DNA of 64,000 nucleotides from Dyadobacter fermentans (GCF_019924045.1 NZ_JAHXBN010000006.1:62001-126000), one strand, 5' to 3'. Shown: positions 8,605 to 20,379, counted from the first letter of the stretch. Numbers and translations are program-made. Notes: generated by a model not told the origin, from the letters alone.

Positions 8605-11600
8605 TTACGCCAACTCTTTTTTCTTGCGTGATTGTCTCTCGCGAGAATCTGACAGCGCATCGTATTCTTCTTTCGATCCAACGATCAGGTTTTCGTATAC
8701 ACGCATACCTGTACCGGCCGGGATCAAGTGACCTACGATCACGTTCTCCTTCAAGCCTTTCAGTTCATCGCGTTTACCACGAACAGCCGCTTCGCTCAAT
8801 ACTTTGGTTGTTTCCTGGAATGAAGCCGCAGAAACAAAGCTTTCAGTACCCAAAGAAGCCTGTGTGATACCCATCAACGTTGGTCTTGCAACCGCGGCCT
8901 GTGCATCACGCGCTGTAACCAGTTTCAGGTCACGACGTTTCAAGCTTGAATTTTCATCGCGCAAACGACGTACTGAAATGATCATACCTGGCTTCAATGT
9001 TTCAGAGCTACCAGCGTCTTCAACCACTTTCATGTCGAGGATCTTGTCGTTTTCCTCGCGGAATACCACGCGGTCGACAGCCTGCATTTCGAGGAAGTTG
9101 GTATCCCCAGCGTCCAGGATATCTACTTTCTGCATCATCTGGCGTACGATACACTCGATGTGCTTGTCGTTGATCTTCACACCTTGCAGACGGTATACTT
9201 CCTGAATCTCGTTCACGAGGTACTCCTGCACCGCGGTTGGTCCTTTGATAGAAAGGATATCCGCAGGGGTAATAGCACCGTCGGAAAGTGGGTCACCGGC
9301 CCTTACGAAGTCACCATCCTGAACGAGGATGTGTTTCGAAAGAGGTACCATGTAACGGCGTTGTGTTCCATCTTTCGATTCGATATGGATTTCACGGTTA
9401 CCGCGTTTCACGCCACCGTAAGATACCACACCGTCGATTTCAGATACCGTTGCAGGGTTGGACGGGTTACGCGCTTCGAACAATTCGGTCACACGTGGCA
9501 GACCTCCCGTGATATCGCGTGTTTTACCAACAACACGTGGGATTTTCGCCAGCGGCTGACCAGCCTTGATACTCGCGCCGGCTTTCACAACCAGACGCGC
9601 TCCAACAGGAAGGTTATAGCCTTTTTCAGTCTGATCTTTCAACAAGGTAGACTTCCCTTTCACCACGATAGCCGGGTTTTTGGTTTTATCACGTGTTTCA
9701 ATGATCACCGACTCCTGGAAGCCTGTTTGTTCGTCAAATTCTTCACGGAATGTGATACCTTCTTCGATCGCGTCGAAAGATACAGTTCCTGTGAATTCGG
9801 AAAGGATTACCGCGTGATAAGGGTCCCAGGTACAAAGTTCCTGTCCTTTGAATACGGTATCGCCTTCTTTCACTTGCAAATGCGCACCGTAAGGTACGTT
9901 GTTCGAGATCAGCAGTTGTTTCGTTTCAGGGTGAACGATTTTCACCTCACCTGAACGGCCCATTACTACGGTTACTTCGTCGCCTTCTGAGTTAACAGAT
10001 TGTACCAGACGAAGGTCCTCGAACTGGATCAAACCGTCGAATTTCGCTTTGATGTTGGCTTCAACAGAGATGTTGGAAGCCGTACCACCCACGTGGAATG
10101 TACGGAGTGTCAGCTGTGTACCCGGCTCACCGATTGACTGGGAAGCGATTACACCTACTGCTTCACCGATGTTTACCATCTGAGCGGATGCCAAGCTGCG
10201 TCCATAACATTTCGCACAAACACCGTCACGGGTTTCGCAAGTCAGTACCGAACGGATTTCGACTGTTTCAAGGCTTGTTTCATCAATGTAGGCTGCGATC
10301 TCTTCCGTGATTTCCTGTCCGGATGTAAGAATCAATTCGTTGGTCAACGGATCGAACACATCGTGAACGCTCACACGGCCGAGGATACGCTCCGACAATG
10401 GCTCTACGATATCCTCGTTGTCTTTCAATGCGGAGATCGCGATACCACGGAGCGAGCCGCAGTCTTCTTCTACTACTACCACGTCTTGCGCAACGTCGTG
10501 CAAACGACGGGTCAGGTAACCCGCATCCGCCGTTTTCAAAGCGGTATCCGCAAGACCTTTACGCGCACCGTGGGTAGAGATAAAGTATTCCAAAACGTCG
10601 AGACCTTCTTTAAAGTTAGAAAGAATCGGGTTTTCGATGATTTCACCCGCGCCACCAGCGATGTTTTTCTGAGGCTTGGCCATTAGACCCCTCATACCAC
10701 CCAACTGACGGATCTGCTCGCGGGAACCGCGGGCTCCGGAGTGCATCATCATATAAATTGAGTTGAATCCGCCTTTGTCTGTCTCCAGCTGCTTCATCAA
10801 CGTCTCTGTAATGCGTGAGTTAACGCGCGTCCAGATATCGATTACCTGGTTGTAACGTTCGTTCTCGGTGATAAGACCCATCAGGTAGTTGTTCCAGACG
10901 TTTTCAACATCGCCTTTCGCCTGCTCGATGAGTTTTTCTTTTTCACTTGGAACCATTACATCGTCCAATCCCATTGACAAACCGCCTTTGAAGGCCATTT
11001 GGAAACCAAGTTCTTTGATTTCGTCGAGGAATTGTGCCGTACGGGCCACACCCGCCTGTTTGAATACCAAACCGATGATCTGCTGAAGTTTCTTTTTAGT
11101 CAACAATTCGTTGATATAGCCTACTTCCTCAGGAACAGCCTGGTTGAACAGGAGACGACCTGCAACGGTATCGATCAGCTTAATTTCAAATGTGCCGTCC
11201 TCGTTACGAACGCGAACGCGGCATTTGATATTCGCATGTTTCGAGAGCTTGCCTTCGTTGATCGCGATGATAACTTCATCCGGACCGTAGAAGATTTTGC
11301 CTTCACCTTGAATAGGATATTGCTCGGTGCTTACGCGACCTTTTGTTACATAATACAGACCCAAAACCATGTCCTGAGATGGTACCGTGATCGGCGCACC
11401 GTTGGCAGGGTTCAAGATGTTATGCGAAGAAAGCATCAGCATTGAAGCTTCCAATACGGCTTCCTGACCCAGTGGTACGTGTACCGCCATCTGGTCACCG
11501 TCAAAGTCGGCGTTGAATGCCGTACACACCAATGGGTGAAGCTGGATCGCCTTACCTTCGATCAGTTTAGGCTGGAATGCCTGGATACCCAAACGGTGAA

Positions 11601-12927
11601 GTGTCGGAGCACGGTTAAGCAATACCGGGTGACCTTTCAGTACGTTTTCGAGAATATCCCAGATCACAGGGTCCTTGCGGTCTACGATCTTCTTCGCTGA
11701 TTTTACAGTTTTAACAATACCCCGCTCGATGAGCTTACGGATAATAAACGGCTTGAAGAGCTCGGCAGCCATATCCTTAGGCAGACCGCATTCGTGCAGT
11801 TTCAATTCAGGACCTACGACGATAACCGAACGACCAGAGTAGTCGACACGCTTACCGAGCAAGTTCTGACGGAAACGGCCTTGCTTACCTTTCAGCATGT
11901 CTGAAAGTGATTTCAAAGCACGGTTACCTTCCGAACGTACCGCATTCACTTTACGGCTGTTGTCGAAAAGGGAATCAACCGCTTCCTGCAACATACGTTT
12001 TTCGTTACGCAAGATCACCTCTGGTGCCTTGATCTCGATGAGACGTTTCAGACGGTTGTTACGGATGATTACACGACGGTAGAGGTCGTTCAAATCCGAA
12101 GTCGCGAAACGGCCACCATCCAGAGGTACCAATGGGCGCAATTCTGGTGGAATAACCGGTACCATTTTGATCACCATCCATTCAGGGCGGTTTTCGATAC
12201 GGGTATTCGCGTCACGGAATGCTTCTACCACTTTCAGACGCTTCAAAGCTTCCGCTTTACGTTGTTGAGAGGTATCGGTAGCTGCCTGGTGACGGAGCTC
12301 GTAAGAAAGTTCGTCGAGCTTAATGCGGCTCAACAGCATTTCCAATGCATCGGCACCCATTTTCGCGATGAATTTGTTGGGATCCGTGTCAGGAAGCAAC
12401 TGGTTCTCGCGTGGGAGCTTATCGATGATATCGAGGTACTCATCTTCGGTCAGGAAGTCGAGGTAGCCAACGCCGTCCTCTTCTTTGATACCTGGCTGAA
12501 CAACCGCGTACCGCTCGTAATAAATGATCTGGTCGAGTTTCTTGGTAGAAAGACCCAGCAGGTAACCGATTTTGTTCGGCAAGCTGCGGAAGTACCAGAT
12601 ATGTGCAACGGGAACCACCAATTCAATGTGACCCATGCGCTCGCGGCGAACCTTTTTCTCGGTTACCTCCACACCGCAACGGTCGCAGATGATTCCTTTA
12701 TAGCGAATGCGCTTATATTTCCCGCAGTGACATTCCCAGTCTTTTACAGGACCGAAAATGCGCTCACAGAACAGACCGCCCATCTCCGGCTTGTAAGTCC
12801 GGTAGTTGATGGTCTCAGGCTGGGTTACTTCACCGAAGGAGCTTTCTAGGATAGACTCCGGTGACGCCAGACTGATCGTCATTCTGGAAAAGTCGCTGTT
12901 TAATTTTTTATTCTTTTTGAAAGACAT
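8605..12927 (-). CDS. rpoC: RNA polymerase beta-prime subunit
   Basis: Catalytic large subunit of RNA polymerase, 1440 residues, starting with ATG at 12927. The N-terminal zinc ribbon has Cys66, Cys68, Cys81 and Cys84 (CHCGKYK...CDRC). The active-site Mg2+ loop NADFDGDQM lies at residues 472-480, with all three aspartates. A second cysteine group ([16 protein letters not shown]) is in the C-terminal half, and the bridge/trigger-helix neighbourhood is intact ([19 protein letters not shown]). Length and order are as expected for Bacteroidota. It follows rpoB by 81 bp containing a GC-rich hairpin and is very likely on the same message. Confidence 0.99.
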   Translation of the reverse strand: MSFKKNKKLNSDFSRMTISLASPESILESSFGEVTQPETINYRTYKPEMGGLFCERIFGPVKDWECHCGKYKRIRYKGIICDRCGVEVTEKKVRRERMGHIELVVPVAHIWYFRSLPNKIGYLLGLSTKKLDQIIYYERYAVVQPGIKEEDGVGYLDFLTEDEYLDIIDKLPRENQLLPDTDPNKFIAKMGADALEMLLSRIKLDELSYELRHQAATDTSQQRKAEALKRLKVVEAFRDANTRIENRPEWMVIKMVPVIPPELRPLVPLDGGRFATSDLNDLYRRVIIRNNRLKRLIEIKAPEVILRNEKRMLQEAVDSLFDNSRKVNAVRSEGNRALKSLSDMLKGKQGRFRQNLLGKRVDYSGRSVIVVGPELKLHECGLPKDMAAELFKPFIIRKLIERGIVKTVKSAKKIVDRKDPVIWDILENVLKGHPVLLNRAPTLHRLGIQAFQPKLIEGKAIQLHPLVCTAFNADFDGDQMAVHVPLGQEAVLEASMLMLSSHNILNPANGAPITVPSQDMVLGLYYVTKGRVSTEQYPIQGEGKIFYGPDEVIIAINEGKLSKHANIKCRVRVRNEDGTFEIKLIDTVAGRLLFNQAVPEEVGYINELLTKKKLQQIIGLVFKQAGVARTAQFLDEIKELGFQMAFKGGLSMGLDDVMVPSEKEKLIEQAKGDVENVWNNYLMGLITENERYNQVIDIWTRVNSRITETLMKQLETDKGGFNSIYMMMHSGARGSREQIRQLGGMRGLMAKPQKNIAGGAGEIIENPILSNFKEGLDVLEYFISTHGARKGLADTALKTADAGYLTRRLHDVAQDVVVVEEDCGSLRGIAISALKDNEDIVEPLSERILGRVSVHDVFDPLTNELILTSGQEITEEIAAYIDETSLETVEIRSVLTCETRDGVCAKCYGRSLASAQMVNIGEAVGVIASQSIGEPGTQLTLRTFHVGGTASNISVEANIKAKFDGLIQFEDLRLVQSVNSEGDEVTVVMGRSGEVKIVHPETKQLLISNNVPYGAHLQVKEGDTVFKGQELCTWDPYHAVILSEFTGTVSFDAIEEGITFREEFDEQTGFQESVIIETRDKTKNPAIVVKGKSTLLKDQTEKGYNLPVGARLVVKAGASIKAGQPLAKIPRVVGKTRDITGGLPRVTELFEARNPSNPATVSEIDGVVSYGGVKRGNREIHIESKDGTQRRYMVPLSKHILVQDGDFVRAGDPLSDGAITPADILSIKGPTAVQEYLVNEIQEVYRLQGVKINDKHIECIVRQMMQKVDILDAGDTNFLEMQAVDRVVFREENDKILDMKVVEDAGSSETLKPGMIISVRRLRDENSSLKRRDLKLVTARDAQAAVARPTLMGITQASLGTESFVSAASFQETTKVLSEAAVRGKRDELKGLKENVIVGHLIPAGTGMRVYENLIVGSKEEYDALSDSRERQSRKKKELA

Positions 12928-12978
12928 AATAAAGAGTCGTTTGTCTGTTAGTCGAAACTAATTCAATTGCATTTCTAT

Positions 12979-12996
12979 GGCGCGGTTGCCCGCGCC
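12979..12996 (-). other. GC-rich hairpin in the rpoB-rpoC gap
   Basis: GGCGCGG (12979-12985), loop TTGC, CCGCGCC (12990-12996) is a very stable short stem between rpoB and rpoC. It lacks a T-run, so it is unlikely to terminate. A possible outer pair TAGTCG/CGACTA (12951-12956 and about 12998-13003) surrounds part of it. It may be an mRNA processing or stability element; that is inference. Confidence 0.4.
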
Positions 12997-13008
12997 AACG
13001 ACTAGAAA

Positions 13009-16000
13009 TTAGTCCAGTGTAATCTCCAATGCTAGTCCGCGAAGCTCGTGAACAAGTACGTTGAATGACTCTGGGATATTTGGTTTCGGAAGGTTTTCAC
13101 CTTTCACGATCGCTTCGTACGCTTTGGCACGGCCCACCACATCATCGGATTTCACCGTAAGGATCTCCTGAAGAATGTGCGATGCACCGAACGCTTCAAG
13201 CGCCCACACTTCCATTTCACCGAAACGCTGTCCACCGAACTGCGCTTTACCACCCAATGGTTGCTGGGTAATAAGCGAGTATGGCCCGATAGAACGCGCG
13301 TGCATTTTATCGTCAACCAAGTGGCCCAGTTTCATCATGTACATCAGACCGACTGTTACCGGCTGGTCGAACTGCTCTCCTGTGAGACCATTGTACAGGT
13401 AAGTACGTCCCCAAGCCGGCAGACCCGCCTCTTTCAATTCAGCTGCTACTTCCGCCTCTGTTGCACCATCGAAGATCGGTGTCGCATAACGACGGCCGAG
13501 TTTCAGACCAGCCCATGCCAGAATCGTTTCATAGATCTGACCGATGTTCATACGTGAAGGTACCCCAAGTGGGTTCAACACGATGTTTACCGGCGTTCCG
13601 TCTTCCAGGAATGGCATATCTTCATCACGAACGATACGTGCCACAACCCCTTTATTACCGTGGCGACCCGCCATTTTATCACCCACTTTCAGCTTACGCT
13701 TCTTAGCGATGTAAACTTTGGCAAGTTTCACGATCCCGGCAGGCAATTCATCACCTACTTCCAATGCGAAACGATCGCGTTTGAAGCGGCCCATTACTTC
13801 GCTGCGGGCATTGAGGTAGTTTTTCAACACCAGCGAGATCTGACGGTTAGTGTCAGGGTCGTCGCTCCAAGAGTCGGTCAATACGTCACCGATGAGGTTT
13901 ACCTCTTCCGGTACTGCGTATTGGCTTTCGTCGCGGTACGGGTTGTTGGCAGGGAACAGGTTCTCGGAGATATTTCTCACATTGAACTTCATTCCTTTGC
14001 TGATCAGCTCGTCGCCGAATTTGTGTTTTACACCCGAGCTGGTTTTGCCGTCTGTCAGCGTCACCAGTTTGTCGATCACACGACCGCGCAATGCAGTCAG
14101 GTCGCGGCTGTATTTTTTCATCAACAGACGCAACTCGTCTTTATGTTTTGCACGCTCTTCTTTAGTTGGGCGGGAGAAAAGTTTGGTATCGATTACCACA
14201 CCTTTCATCGATGGCGGCGCTTTTTTCGAAGCATCCTTCACATCACCAGCCTTATCACCGAAGATCGCACGAAGGAGTTTTTCTTCCGGAGTCGGGTCAG
14301 ATTCTCCTTTTGGAGTGATCTTACCGATCAGGATATCGCCTTCTTTTACTTCTGTACCAACTTGTACGATACCGTTTTCGTCGAGATTCTTTACAGTTTC
14401 CTCGCTTACGTTCGGGATCTCAGCCGTCAGTTCTTCTTCTCCGCGTTTGGTATCACGCACTTCGAGTTCGAATTCTTCAATGTGGATTGAAGTAAAGATA
14501 TCGTCGCGTACTACTTTCTCGGAGATTACGATCGCATCCTCGAAGTTGTATCCTTGCCAAGGCATGAATGCAACCAAAAGGTTACGGCCCAATGCCAATT
14601 CACCACCTTCTGTACCATAACCCTGGCAAAGCGGTTCGCCTTTTTTCACTTTCTGGCCTTTCAACACCATTGGTTGAAGGTTCAAACAAGTGTCCTGGTT
14701 GGTACGGCGGAATTTCACGAGGTCGTAAGAAACGCTGTCGTCGATGAAGCTCACCAAACGATCTTCGTCCGTACGGTCGTATTTCACAACAATCTTCTTC
14801 GCATCTACGAATTCGATTTCGCCGTCTCCCTCCGCTACTACCAATGCACGGGAGTCCATTGCCACGCGGCGTTCCAGACCAGTTCCTACGATAGGAGCCT
14901 GCGGACGCAACAGAGGCACACCCTGGCGCTGCATGTTAGATCCCATCAAGGCACGGTTGGCATCATCGTGTTCCAGGAACGGAATCAATGAAGCCGCTAC
15001 CGATACAATCTGGTTGGCAGCAACGTCCATGTAAGATGCCTGCGAAGGATCCACCATCGGGAAGTCACCTTCGAAACGCGTTTTGATTTTATCAACGGTG
15101 AAGTTTCCTTCTTTATCGACAGAAGCATTTGCTTGTGCGATGTATTTGGAATCTTCTTCTTCCGCCGTCATGTAAATCAGCTCGTCGGTCAGTTTACCTG
15201 CGCTGTCGATCACACGGTAAGGTGTTTCGATGAAGCCCATGCCATTCACTTTCGCGAATACGCAAAGTGACGAGATCAAACCGATGTTAGGACCTTCCGG
15301 CGTTTCGATCGTACACAGACGCCCGTAGTGGGTGTAGTGAACGTCACGAACCTCGAAACCTGCTCTTTCACGGGAAAGACCACCTGGCCCGAGTGCCGAC
15401 ATACGGCGTTTGTGCGTAATCTCAGCCAATGGGTTTGTTTGGTCCATAAACTGAGAAAGCTGGTTGGTACCGAAGAACGAGTTGATTACCGATGACAATG
15501 TTCTCGCATTGATCAAATCAACCGGTTTGAAATCTTCGTTGTCACGTACGTTCATACGCTCCTTGATGGTACGAGCCATACGTGCAAGACCTACGCCGAA
15601 CTGTGCATAAAGCTGCTCGCCTACGGTACGTACACGACGGTTTGACAAGTGGTCGATATCATCGACTACCGCTTTCGCATTGATCAGACCGATCAGGTAT
15701 TTCACGATGGAAACGATATCACCGGTTGTCAGAACGCGCACGTCGAGGCTGGTATCCGATCCCAATTTCTTGTTGATCCGGTAACGGCCCACGTCACCCA
15801 GGTCGTAACGCTTATCCGAGAAGAACAAGCTTTGGATCACGTCACGTGCAGTTTGCTCATCAGGAGCTTCTGCATTACGCAGCTGACGGTAAATTTGCTC
15901 AACAGCTTCCTTGTCGGAGTTTGAGCTATCTTTTTGAAGCGTGTTATAAATGATGTTATAATCCGCTACGTTCATATCCTCTTTGTGCATGATGATCGAC

Positions 16001-16875
16001 TTCTGACCTGATTCCAGGATCACATCGATATCATCTGCTGAAATGGAAGAATCACGTTCCAGCAACACTTCGTTGCGCTGGATGGATACTACCTCACCGG
16101 TATCCTCATCCACGAAGTCCTCAGTCCATGTACGGAGAACCCTTGCTGCCAACCGGCGTCCTACTGCCTTTTTCAGGTTAGCAGGTGTTGCACTGATTTC
16201 CTCAGAAAGGCCGAACAGGTCGAGGATGTCTTTATCAGATCCAAAACCGATCGCTCTCAGAAGGGTGGTTACCGGGAATTTCTTCTTACGGTCGATGTAC
16301 GCATACATCACGTTGTTCACGTCCGTAGAGAATTCGATCCAGGAACCTTTGAATGGAATAATCCGCGCAGAATATAGTTTAGAACCATTGGTGTGCTTGC
16401 TCATCGAGAAGAACACGCCTGGTGAACGGTGAAGCTGAGAGACGATTACACGCTCAGCACCATTGATCACGAACGAACCGCGTTCGGTCATGTAAGGAAT
16501 GTTTCCGAGGAATACTTCCTGCTCAATGGTTTCAAATTCTTCATGATCGGCGTCGTTACAGATCAAACGCAGCTTCGCCTTCAGAGGCACTGCGTAAGTC
16601 AGACCGCGATCGATGGATTCGTCGACAGAATACTTCGGTGGTTCAAGGAGATAATCGATGAACTCGAGAACGAAGTTTTCGCGTGAGTCGGCGATGGGGA
16701 AGTTTTCAGCGAAAACTTTGTAAAGTCCTTCTCCGGAGCGGTCTTCAACCGATGTATCCAGACTAAAGAAATCACGGAACGATTGTACCTGGATTCCCAA
16801 AAGATCGGGATAATCGATAATCTGATTAATCCGAGAGAAATTCTTTCTTGGTGTTTTTGGATTAATAGTAGCCAA
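13009..16875 (-). CDS. rpoB: RNA polymerase beta subunit (TTG start)
   Basis: Second catalytic subunit of RNA polymerase, 1288 residues. The rifampicin pocket is visible around 470-510 ([20 protein letters not shown], then MSALGPGGL with Met492 and Ser493); it looks wild type. The C-terminal region ([20 protein letters not shown]) that contacts beta-prime is intact. The only plausible start in frame is TTG at 16875: going upstream the codons read GCC ATA CAC TCA AAA CCC and then a stop, so no ATG or GTG is available. A 170-nt leader with a stem-loop precedes it, and it seems to have its own promoter separate from rplL. Confidence 0.98.
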   Translation of the reverse strand: MATINPKTPRKNFSRINQIIDYPDLLGIQVQSFRDFFSLDTSVEDRSGEGLYKVFAENFPIADSRENFVLEFIDYLLEPPKYSVDESIDRGLTYAVPLKAKLRLICNDADHEEFETIEQEVFLGNIPYMTERGSFVINGAERVIVSQLHRSPGVFFSMSKHTNGSKLYSARIIPFKGSWIEFSTDVNNVMYAYIDRKKKFPVTTLLRAIGFGSDKDILDLFGLSEEISATPANLKKAVGRRLAARVLRTWTEDFVDEDTGEVVSIQRNEVLLERDSSISADDIDVILESGQKSIIMHKEDMNVADYNIIYNTLQKDSSNSDKEAVEQIYRQLRNAEAPDEQTARDVIQSLFFSDKRYDLGDVGRYRINKKLGSDTSLDVRVLTTGDIVSIVKYLIGLINAKAVVDDIDHLSNRRVRTVGEQLYAQFGVGLARMARTIKERMNVRDNEDFKPVDLINARTLSSVINSFFGTNQLSQFMDQTNPLAEITHKRRMSALGPGGLSRERAGFEVRDVHYTHYGRLCTIETPEGPNIGLISSLCVFAKVNGMGFIETPYRVIDSAGKLTDELIYMTAEEEDSKYIAQANASVDKEGNFTVDKIKTRFEGDFPMVDPSQASYMDVAANQIVSVAASLIPFLEHDDANRALMGSNMQRQGVPLLRPQAPIVGTGLERRVAMDSRALVVAEGDGEIEFVDAKKIVVKYDRTDEDRLVSFIDDSVSYDLVKFRRTNQDTCLNLQPMVLKGQKVKKGEPLCQGYGTEGGELALGRNLLVAFMPWQGYNFEDAIVISEKVVRDDIFTSIHIEEFELEVRDTKRGEEELTAEIPNVSEETVKNLDENGIVQVGTEVKEGDILIGKITPKGESDPTPEEKLLRAIFGDKAGDVKDASKKAPPSMKGVVIDTKLFSRPTKEERAKHKDELRLLMKKYSRDLTALRGRVIDKLVTLTDGKTSSGVKHKFGDELISKGMKFNVRNISENLFPANNPYRDESQYAVPEEVNLIGDVLTDSWSDDPDTNRQISLVLKNYLNARSEVMGRFKRDRFALEVGDELPAGIVKLAKVYIAKKRKLKVGDKMAGRHGNKGVVARIVRDEDMPFLEDGTPVNIVLNPLGVPSRMNIGQIYETILAWAGLKLGRRYATPIFDGATEAEVAAELKEAGLPAWGRTYLYNGLTGEQFDQPVTVGLMYMMKLGHLVDDKMHARSIGPYSLITQQPLGGKAQFGGQRFGEMEVWALEAFGASHILQEILTVKSDDVVGRAKAYEAIVKGENLPKPNIPESFNVLVHELRGLALEITLD

Positions 16876-16932
16876 GGCTATGTGTGATTTGGGTTAGCAG
16901 AAAAACTAATTAGTTTTAACCTAATCTATTGC

Positions 16933-16976
16933 CTCGTAGAGAAAGGTTAACCGTCCCTGTTCTTCCATTCTACGAG
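16933..16976 (-). promoter_or_regulatory. Stem-loop in the rpoB leader
   Basis: CTCGTAGA (16933-16940) and TCTACGAG (16969-16976) form an 8-bp perfect stem with a 28-nt loop, about 58 nt before the rpoB start. It lies within the transcript leader predicted from the upstream promoter. No T-run follows, so it is a structure rather than a terminator; a regulatory role is inference. Confidence 0.35.
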
Positions 16977-17052
16977 TAAGGAAGTGTTTCGGACAAAGTG
17001 AACCGGAAGGGGATTTTGGAAGTGATCTCGTCACCGCCTCTAACCAGAACGA

Positions 17053-17087
17053 CAAAAAAGTACTTTTCGTTTGGTTTGTATACAAAA
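17053..17087 (-). promoter_or_regulatory. Putative promoter of rpoBC
   Basis: On the minus strand TTTTG (17087-17083), 20 nt, then TACTTTTTTG (17062-17053) resembles the Bacteroidota promoter, though the T-run of the -7 box is two bases too long. It sits just after the rplL terminator and implies a leader of about 170 nt for rpoB. Confidence 0.4.
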
Positions 17088-17096
17088 ACAGGAAAA

Positions 17097-17114
17097 GACC
17101 TGACGGTTGTCAGG
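17097..17114 (-). terminator. Terminator between rplL and rpoB
   Basis: CCTGAC (17099-17104), loop GGTT, GTCAGG (17109-17114) forms a compact hairpin 42 nt after the rplL stop. On the minus strand TCTTTTCCTGTTTTTG follows. It probably ends or attenuates the rplKAJL message. Confidence 0.6.
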
Positions 17115-17155
17115 CCTATTTCCTATGAATTTATCTTCTAATGCTGTGGAGCAAA

Positions 17156-17542
17156 TTACTTCACTTCAACTTCTGCACCAGCTTCTTCAAGTTGCTTTTT
17201 CAGAGCGTCAGCTTCGTCCTTAGCAACACCTTCTTTTACAGGTTTTGGAGCGCCGTCAACGAGTTCTTTCGCTTCTTTCAGGCCAAGACCAGTCAGGTCT
17301 TTAACCAATTTCACAACAGCCAATTTACCAGCACCAGCCGATTTCAAGATTACATCGAAAGATGTTTTCTCTTCAACCGCAGGAGCATCAGCACCAGCGC
17401 CAGCGCCAGGACCTGCTACCATTACTGCACCAGCTGCTGCTGGCTCAATACCGTACTCGTCTTTAAGAATTGCAGCCAATTCGTTCACTTCTTTAACCGT
17501 AAGGTTAACAAGCTGTTCTGCGAAAGCTTTCAAATCTGCCAT
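17156..17542 (-). CDS. rplL: Ribosomal protein L7/L12
   Basis: Ribosomal stalk protein of 128 residues that recruits the GTPase factors EF-Tu, EF-G and IF2. The N-terminal dimerisation helix ([20 protein letters not shown]) is followed by an Ala/Gly/Pro-rich hinge (about 38-54) and the conserved C-terminal domain ([20 protein letters not shown] and [19 protein letters not shown]). Normal length for the family. It follows rplJ by 89 bp, a spacing that lets the two be translated at different levels, and is followed by a terminator before rpoB. Confidence 0.98.
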   Translation of the reverse strand: MADLKAFAEQLVNLTVKEVNELAAILKDEYGIEPAAAGAVMVAGPGAGAGADAPAVEEKTSFDVILKSAGAGKLAVVKLVKDLTGLGLKEAKELVDGAPKPVKEGVAKDEADALKKQLEEAGAEVEVK

Positions 17543-17631
17543 TTTTATTTTGATTTTTTTGATTATACAATAAGATGATTTAAAAAGGCTCCTTTAATTA
17601 TAAACCCGGGGAGCAAAGCCTGGCTATTTAA

Positions 17632-18162
17632 TTAGTCTTCTTTTTCAGACAAAGTTTTCAAGATACCAGCCAGGTTCTGTCCGCCGCTTGTAAGAGCGCC
17701 GATAACATTTTTGGCAGGTGATTGCAACAATCCGATCACTTCGCCGATCAGTTCTTGTTTCGATTTCAGAGAAATCAGAACGTCCAGCTGGCTTTCTCCA
17801 ACAAACAGGGCAGTATCAACGGAAGCTCCTTTGAACTTCAATTTGTCGCTGCCTGATTTCTTTTTGAAATCCTTGATCAGTTGCGCAGGAACTTTACCTG
17901 ACTCCGGGTGAAACATTACTCCAGAAAATCCTTTCAACACTTCGTCGAAAGAAGAATAGTCTGTATCTAATGTCTCGAGCGCTTTTTTAATCAATGTATT
18001 CTTCACAACACGATACTCAACACCACGCTCGAAGCAAAGGCCTCTGAGGGTATTTACCTCGCTCACGGTCATACCGGTAGCGTTGGTAATGTAGAAGTAT
18101 GGCGTGCTGGCGAATTTCTGACTTAATTCGTCAATAATTACTGCTTTTTCTTCCCGTGTCAT
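17632..18162 (-). CDS. rplJ: Ribosomal protein L10
   Basis: Base of the ribosomal stalk, 176 residues, binding 23S rRNA and L7/L12 dimers. I choose the ATG at 18162 (MTREEKAVIIDELSQKF), one base past the rplA stop; an in-frame GTG at 18201 would overlap rplA and add a non-conserved tail. The N-terminal domain contains VVKNTLIKKAL, typical of L10 for RNA contact, and the C-terminal helix (KNVIGALTSGGQNLAGILKTL) is the L7/L12-binding part. In many bacteria L10 represses its own mRNA; I see no obvious leader here because the gene directly abuts rplA. Confidence 0.98.
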   Translation of the reverse strand: MTREEKAVIIDELSQKFASTPYFYITNATGMTVSEVNTLRGLCFERGVEYRVVKNTLIKKALETLDTDYSSFDEVLKGFSGVMFHPESGKVPAQLIKDFKKKSGSDKLKFKGASVDTALFVGESQLDVLISLKSKQELIGEVIGLLQSPAKNVIGALTSGGQNLAGILKTLSEKED

Positions 18163-18163
18163 A

Positions 18164-18862
18164 TTACAATCCTGGAATCGTGTTTTTGTCAATAATAACA
18201 CCCGGGCTCATCGTGCTTGACAAGTGAATGCTTTTTACGTAAGTTCCTTTGGCCGATGAAGGCTTAAGGCGAACCAAAGTATTGATAACTTCCGTTGCGT
18301 TTTGTGCAAGCTGGTCAGCTCCGAAAGAAACTTTACCAATGCTCGTGTGGATGATACCTGTTTTGTCAACCTTGAAGTCAATTTTACCAGCTTTCACCTC
18401 TTTCACCGCTTTCGCTACATCCGGAGTTACAGTTCCTGACTTAGGGTTTGGCATCAGACCGCGAGGACCCAACACTTTACCAAGTCTACCTACTTTTGCC
18501 ATTACACTCGGCATTGTAATAATCACGTCGATGTCTGTCCAGCCTTGCTCGATTTTTGTAATGTATTCGTCAAGACCAACATAATCCGCTCCTGCCTCTT
18601 TCGCTTCTGCCTCCTTGTCGGGAGTACACAGCACCAATACACGAACTTCTTTTCCGGTTCCGTGTGGCAATGTTACCACGCCACGCACCATTTGGTCAGC
18701 TTTACGAGGATCTACGCCCAAACGAACGTCGATATCTACGGAAGCATCAAATTTGGTATAGGAAATCGTTTTCAGAACATCCGCAGCTGCTTCCAGGGTA
18801 TAAGCCTGGGTTGCGTCGTATTTTGAAAGAGCTTCTTTTTGCTTTTTGGTCAATTTTCCCAT
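18164..18862 (-). CDS. rplA: Ribosomal protein L1
   Basis: L1 stalk protein, 232 residues, which binds 23S rRNA near the E site and helps release tRNA. Recognised by [21 protein letters not shown], by [13 protein letters not shown] and by [21 protein letters not shown], the family signature. In other bacteria L1 represses rplK-rplA translation. It starts 36 bp after the rplK stop and its own stop is one base before the rplJ ATG, so rplA and rplJ are tightly coupled. Confidence 0.98.
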   Translation of the reverse strand: MGKLTKKQKEALSKYDATQAYTLEAAADVLKTISYTKFDASVDIDVRLGVDPRKADQMVRGVVTLPHGTGKEVRVLVLCTPDKEAEAKEAGADYVGLDEYITKIEQGWTDIDVIITMPSVMAKVGRLGKVLGPRGLMPNPKSGTVTPDVAKAVKEVKAGKIDFKVDKTGIIHTSIGKVSFGADQLAQNATEVINTLVRLKPSSAKGTYVKSIHLSSTMSPGVIIDKNTIPGL

Positions 18863-18898
18863 GTTCTTTGTTTCTTTGGCGTATCTATAAATCTACGC

Positions 18899-19348
18899 TC
18901 AGTTGTTTTCTTCCCATGGGGCCTTGCCAGCCACGGTGATACCCATACTACGAGCCGTTCCCGCGATCATTTTCATAGCAGACTCTACGGTGAAGCAGTT
19001 CAGGTCGGGCATTTTAGTTTCAGCGATCGTCTTAACTTGATCCCATGAAACTGATCCTACCTTTACACGGTTTGGCTGAGCCGAACCTGTCTTTACTTTT
19101 GAGGCTTCCAGAAGAAGAATAGCGGCCGGGGGGGTTTTGATGACGAAGTCGAAAGACTTGTCTTTGTAGTATGTAATAACTACCGGCAATACCACACCCA
19201 TTTTATCCTGGGTACGGCCATTGAACTGCTTGCAAAACTCCATGATATTCAAACCCTTCGATCCTAATGCAGGACCAATTGGAGGTGATGGGTTGGCTTG
19301 GCCACCTTTCACCTGCAGTTTGACGTATCCACCTATTTCTTTTGCCAT
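18899..19348 (-). CDS. rplK: Ribosomal protein L11
   Basis: Component of the GTPase-associated centre of the 50S subunit, 149 residues. Starts [20 protein letters not shown], with the N-terminal proline-rich segment [20 protein letters not shown] that forms the thiopeptide-binding surface. The C-terminal rRNA-binding domain ends [21 protein letters not shown]. First gene of the rplKAJL run, 75 bp downstream of nusG; no obvious promoter lies in that gap. Confidence 0.98.
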   Translation of the reverse strand: MAKEIGGYVKLQVKGGQANPSPPIGPALGSKGLNIMEFCKQFNGRTQDKMGVVLPVVITYYKDKSFDFVIKTPPAAILLLEASKVKTGSAQPNRVKVGSVSWDQVKTIAETKMPDLNCFTVESAMKMIAGTARSMGITVAGKAPWEENN

Positions 19349-19423
19349 TGTTTTGGAATTTGTCGGTTCATCGATTGACTAGCGGCTCACATGCAGTTGG
19401 AAGCCTACCTGCCCGCTATTCGC

Positions 19424-19978
19424 TCAACTATCCTTTTCTACTTGTGCGTAACTGAGTTCCACGGGTGTATTACGCCCGAATATTTTTACAACTACATTGA
19501 GTTTTTTCTTCTCATCGAATACTTCTTCCACCAGACCGATAAATCCGCTGAACGGACCATCTACGACTTTCACAGTCTCACCTTTAATGAAAGACATGCT
19601 TGGCGCTTCTTCGTGCTGCTCTGCTTCGTCGACCTTACCGAGGATCCGGTTAATTTCAGACTGGCGAAGGGGAACAGGCACTTTGGAATTTCCTTCGGCA
19701 TTGCCCAGGAAACCAATTACGCCGGGGATACTTGTAATAATGTGCAGCACCTCTCCTTTTGACAGATCGGCCGAAATGATAATATAGCCGGGAAAGAAGT
19801 TCTTCTCCCGTACACGCTTTTTACCGTTACGCATTTCGTAGATCTTCTCGGAAGGGATCAGGATTTGCGGAACGAATTCGTTTAGCTTCTGGCGTGTTAT
19901 TTCATTTTCAATGTAGGACTTGATTTTTTTCTCTTGCCCAGACACTGCCCTTAATACAAACCAATTTAGACTACTCAT
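19424..19978 (-). CDS. nusG: Transcription elongation/antitermination factor NusG
   Basis: 184-residue factor that binds RNA polymerase through its N-terminal NGN domain and contacts Rho or ribosomal S10 through its KOW domain. The NGN domain begins LNWFVLRAVSGQEKKIKSY; the C-terminal KOW motif is GETVKVVDGPFSGFIGLVEE. Bacteroidota usually also have NusG-like capsule regulators, but the gene context secE-nusG-rplK identifies this one as the housekeeping copy. It starts 33 bp after the secE stop. Confidence 0.97.
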   Translation of the reverse strand: MSSLNWFVLRAVSGQEKKIKSYIENEITRQKLNEFVPQILIPSEKIYEMRNGKKRVREKNFFPGYIIISADLSKGEVLHIITSIPGVIGFLGNAEGNSKVPVPLRQSEINRILGKVDEAEQHEEAPSMSFIKGETVKVVDGPFSGFIGLVEEVFDEKKKLNVVVKIFGRNTPVELSYAQVEKDS

Positions 19979-20011
19979 ACCTTTCAGGGGGTTATCTTTA
20001 CTAAAATAGCC

Positions 20012-20203
20012 TTAGAAAGACTGGTAAAACAGTTTCAGTGCGTTCTCAAAAACGAGATCCATTACACCTACCACGAAGGCAAAAATGAGCGAACCTACAA
20101 GCACCAGTGTGGTATTGGCTTGCAGCTCGTTGAAAGGCGGCCATGTCACATGTTGGGTCATTTCTTCCCAGGACGCTTTCAAAAAAGAAGTAAATTTTTC
20201 CAT
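20012..20203 (-). CDS. secE: Preprotein translocase subunit SecE
   Basis: Short single-span form of SecE, 63 residues, which clamps SecY in the inner membrane. The conserved cytosolic amphipathic helix is ASWEEMTQHVTWPPFNELQA, followed by one hydrophobic span (TTLVLVGSLIFAFVVGVMDL). Length is typical of most non-enterobacterial SecE proteins. It lies between tRNA-Trp and nusG; the tRNA begins 20 bp upstream. Confidence 0.96.
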   Translation of the reverse strand: MEKFTSFLKASWEEMTQHVTWPPFNELQANTTLVLVGSLIFAFVVGVMDLVFENALKLFYQSF

Positions 20204-20222
20204 TTCACCTTTTCGATTTATG

Positions 20223-20293
20223 CACGGGTGGAGAGATTCGAACTCCCATCAACGGTTTTGGAGACCGCTATTCTACCCTTGAACTACACCCGT
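20223..20293 (-). tRNA. tRNA-Trp (anticodon CCA)
   Basis: Full cloverleaf of 71 nt. The acceptor stem ACGGGTG pairs with CACCCGT, the anticodon loop reads CTCCAAA with anticodon CCA, and the T-arm has GTTCGAATC. The discriminator is G, as expected for tRNA-Trp. The 3' CCA is not encoded. It sits between the tuf terminator and secE, a position this tRNA has in many bacteria. Confidence 0.96.
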
Positions 20294-20343
20294 TTATCGT
20301 GCAATTGCCCATTCGGGGCTGCAAAGATACGACTTTTTTATAA

Positions 20344-20379
20344 AAAACAAGTGCATTCCAAAAGAAATGCACTTGTTTT
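20344..20379 (-). terminator. Strong terminator after tuf
   Basis: AAAACAAGTGCATT (20344-20357) and AATGCACTTGTTTT (20366-20379) form a perfect 14-bp stem with an 8-nt loop, 16 nt after the tuf stop. The minus strand continues TTTTTTAT, a good T-run. Confidence 0.85.

Noticed and set aside
17587..17614. Weak hairpin between rplJ and rplL (GCTCC/GGAGC followed by T5)
   Set aside because: Only a 5-bp stem with a 17-nt loop; termination before rplL would lower L7/L12, the opposite of the known excess over L10.
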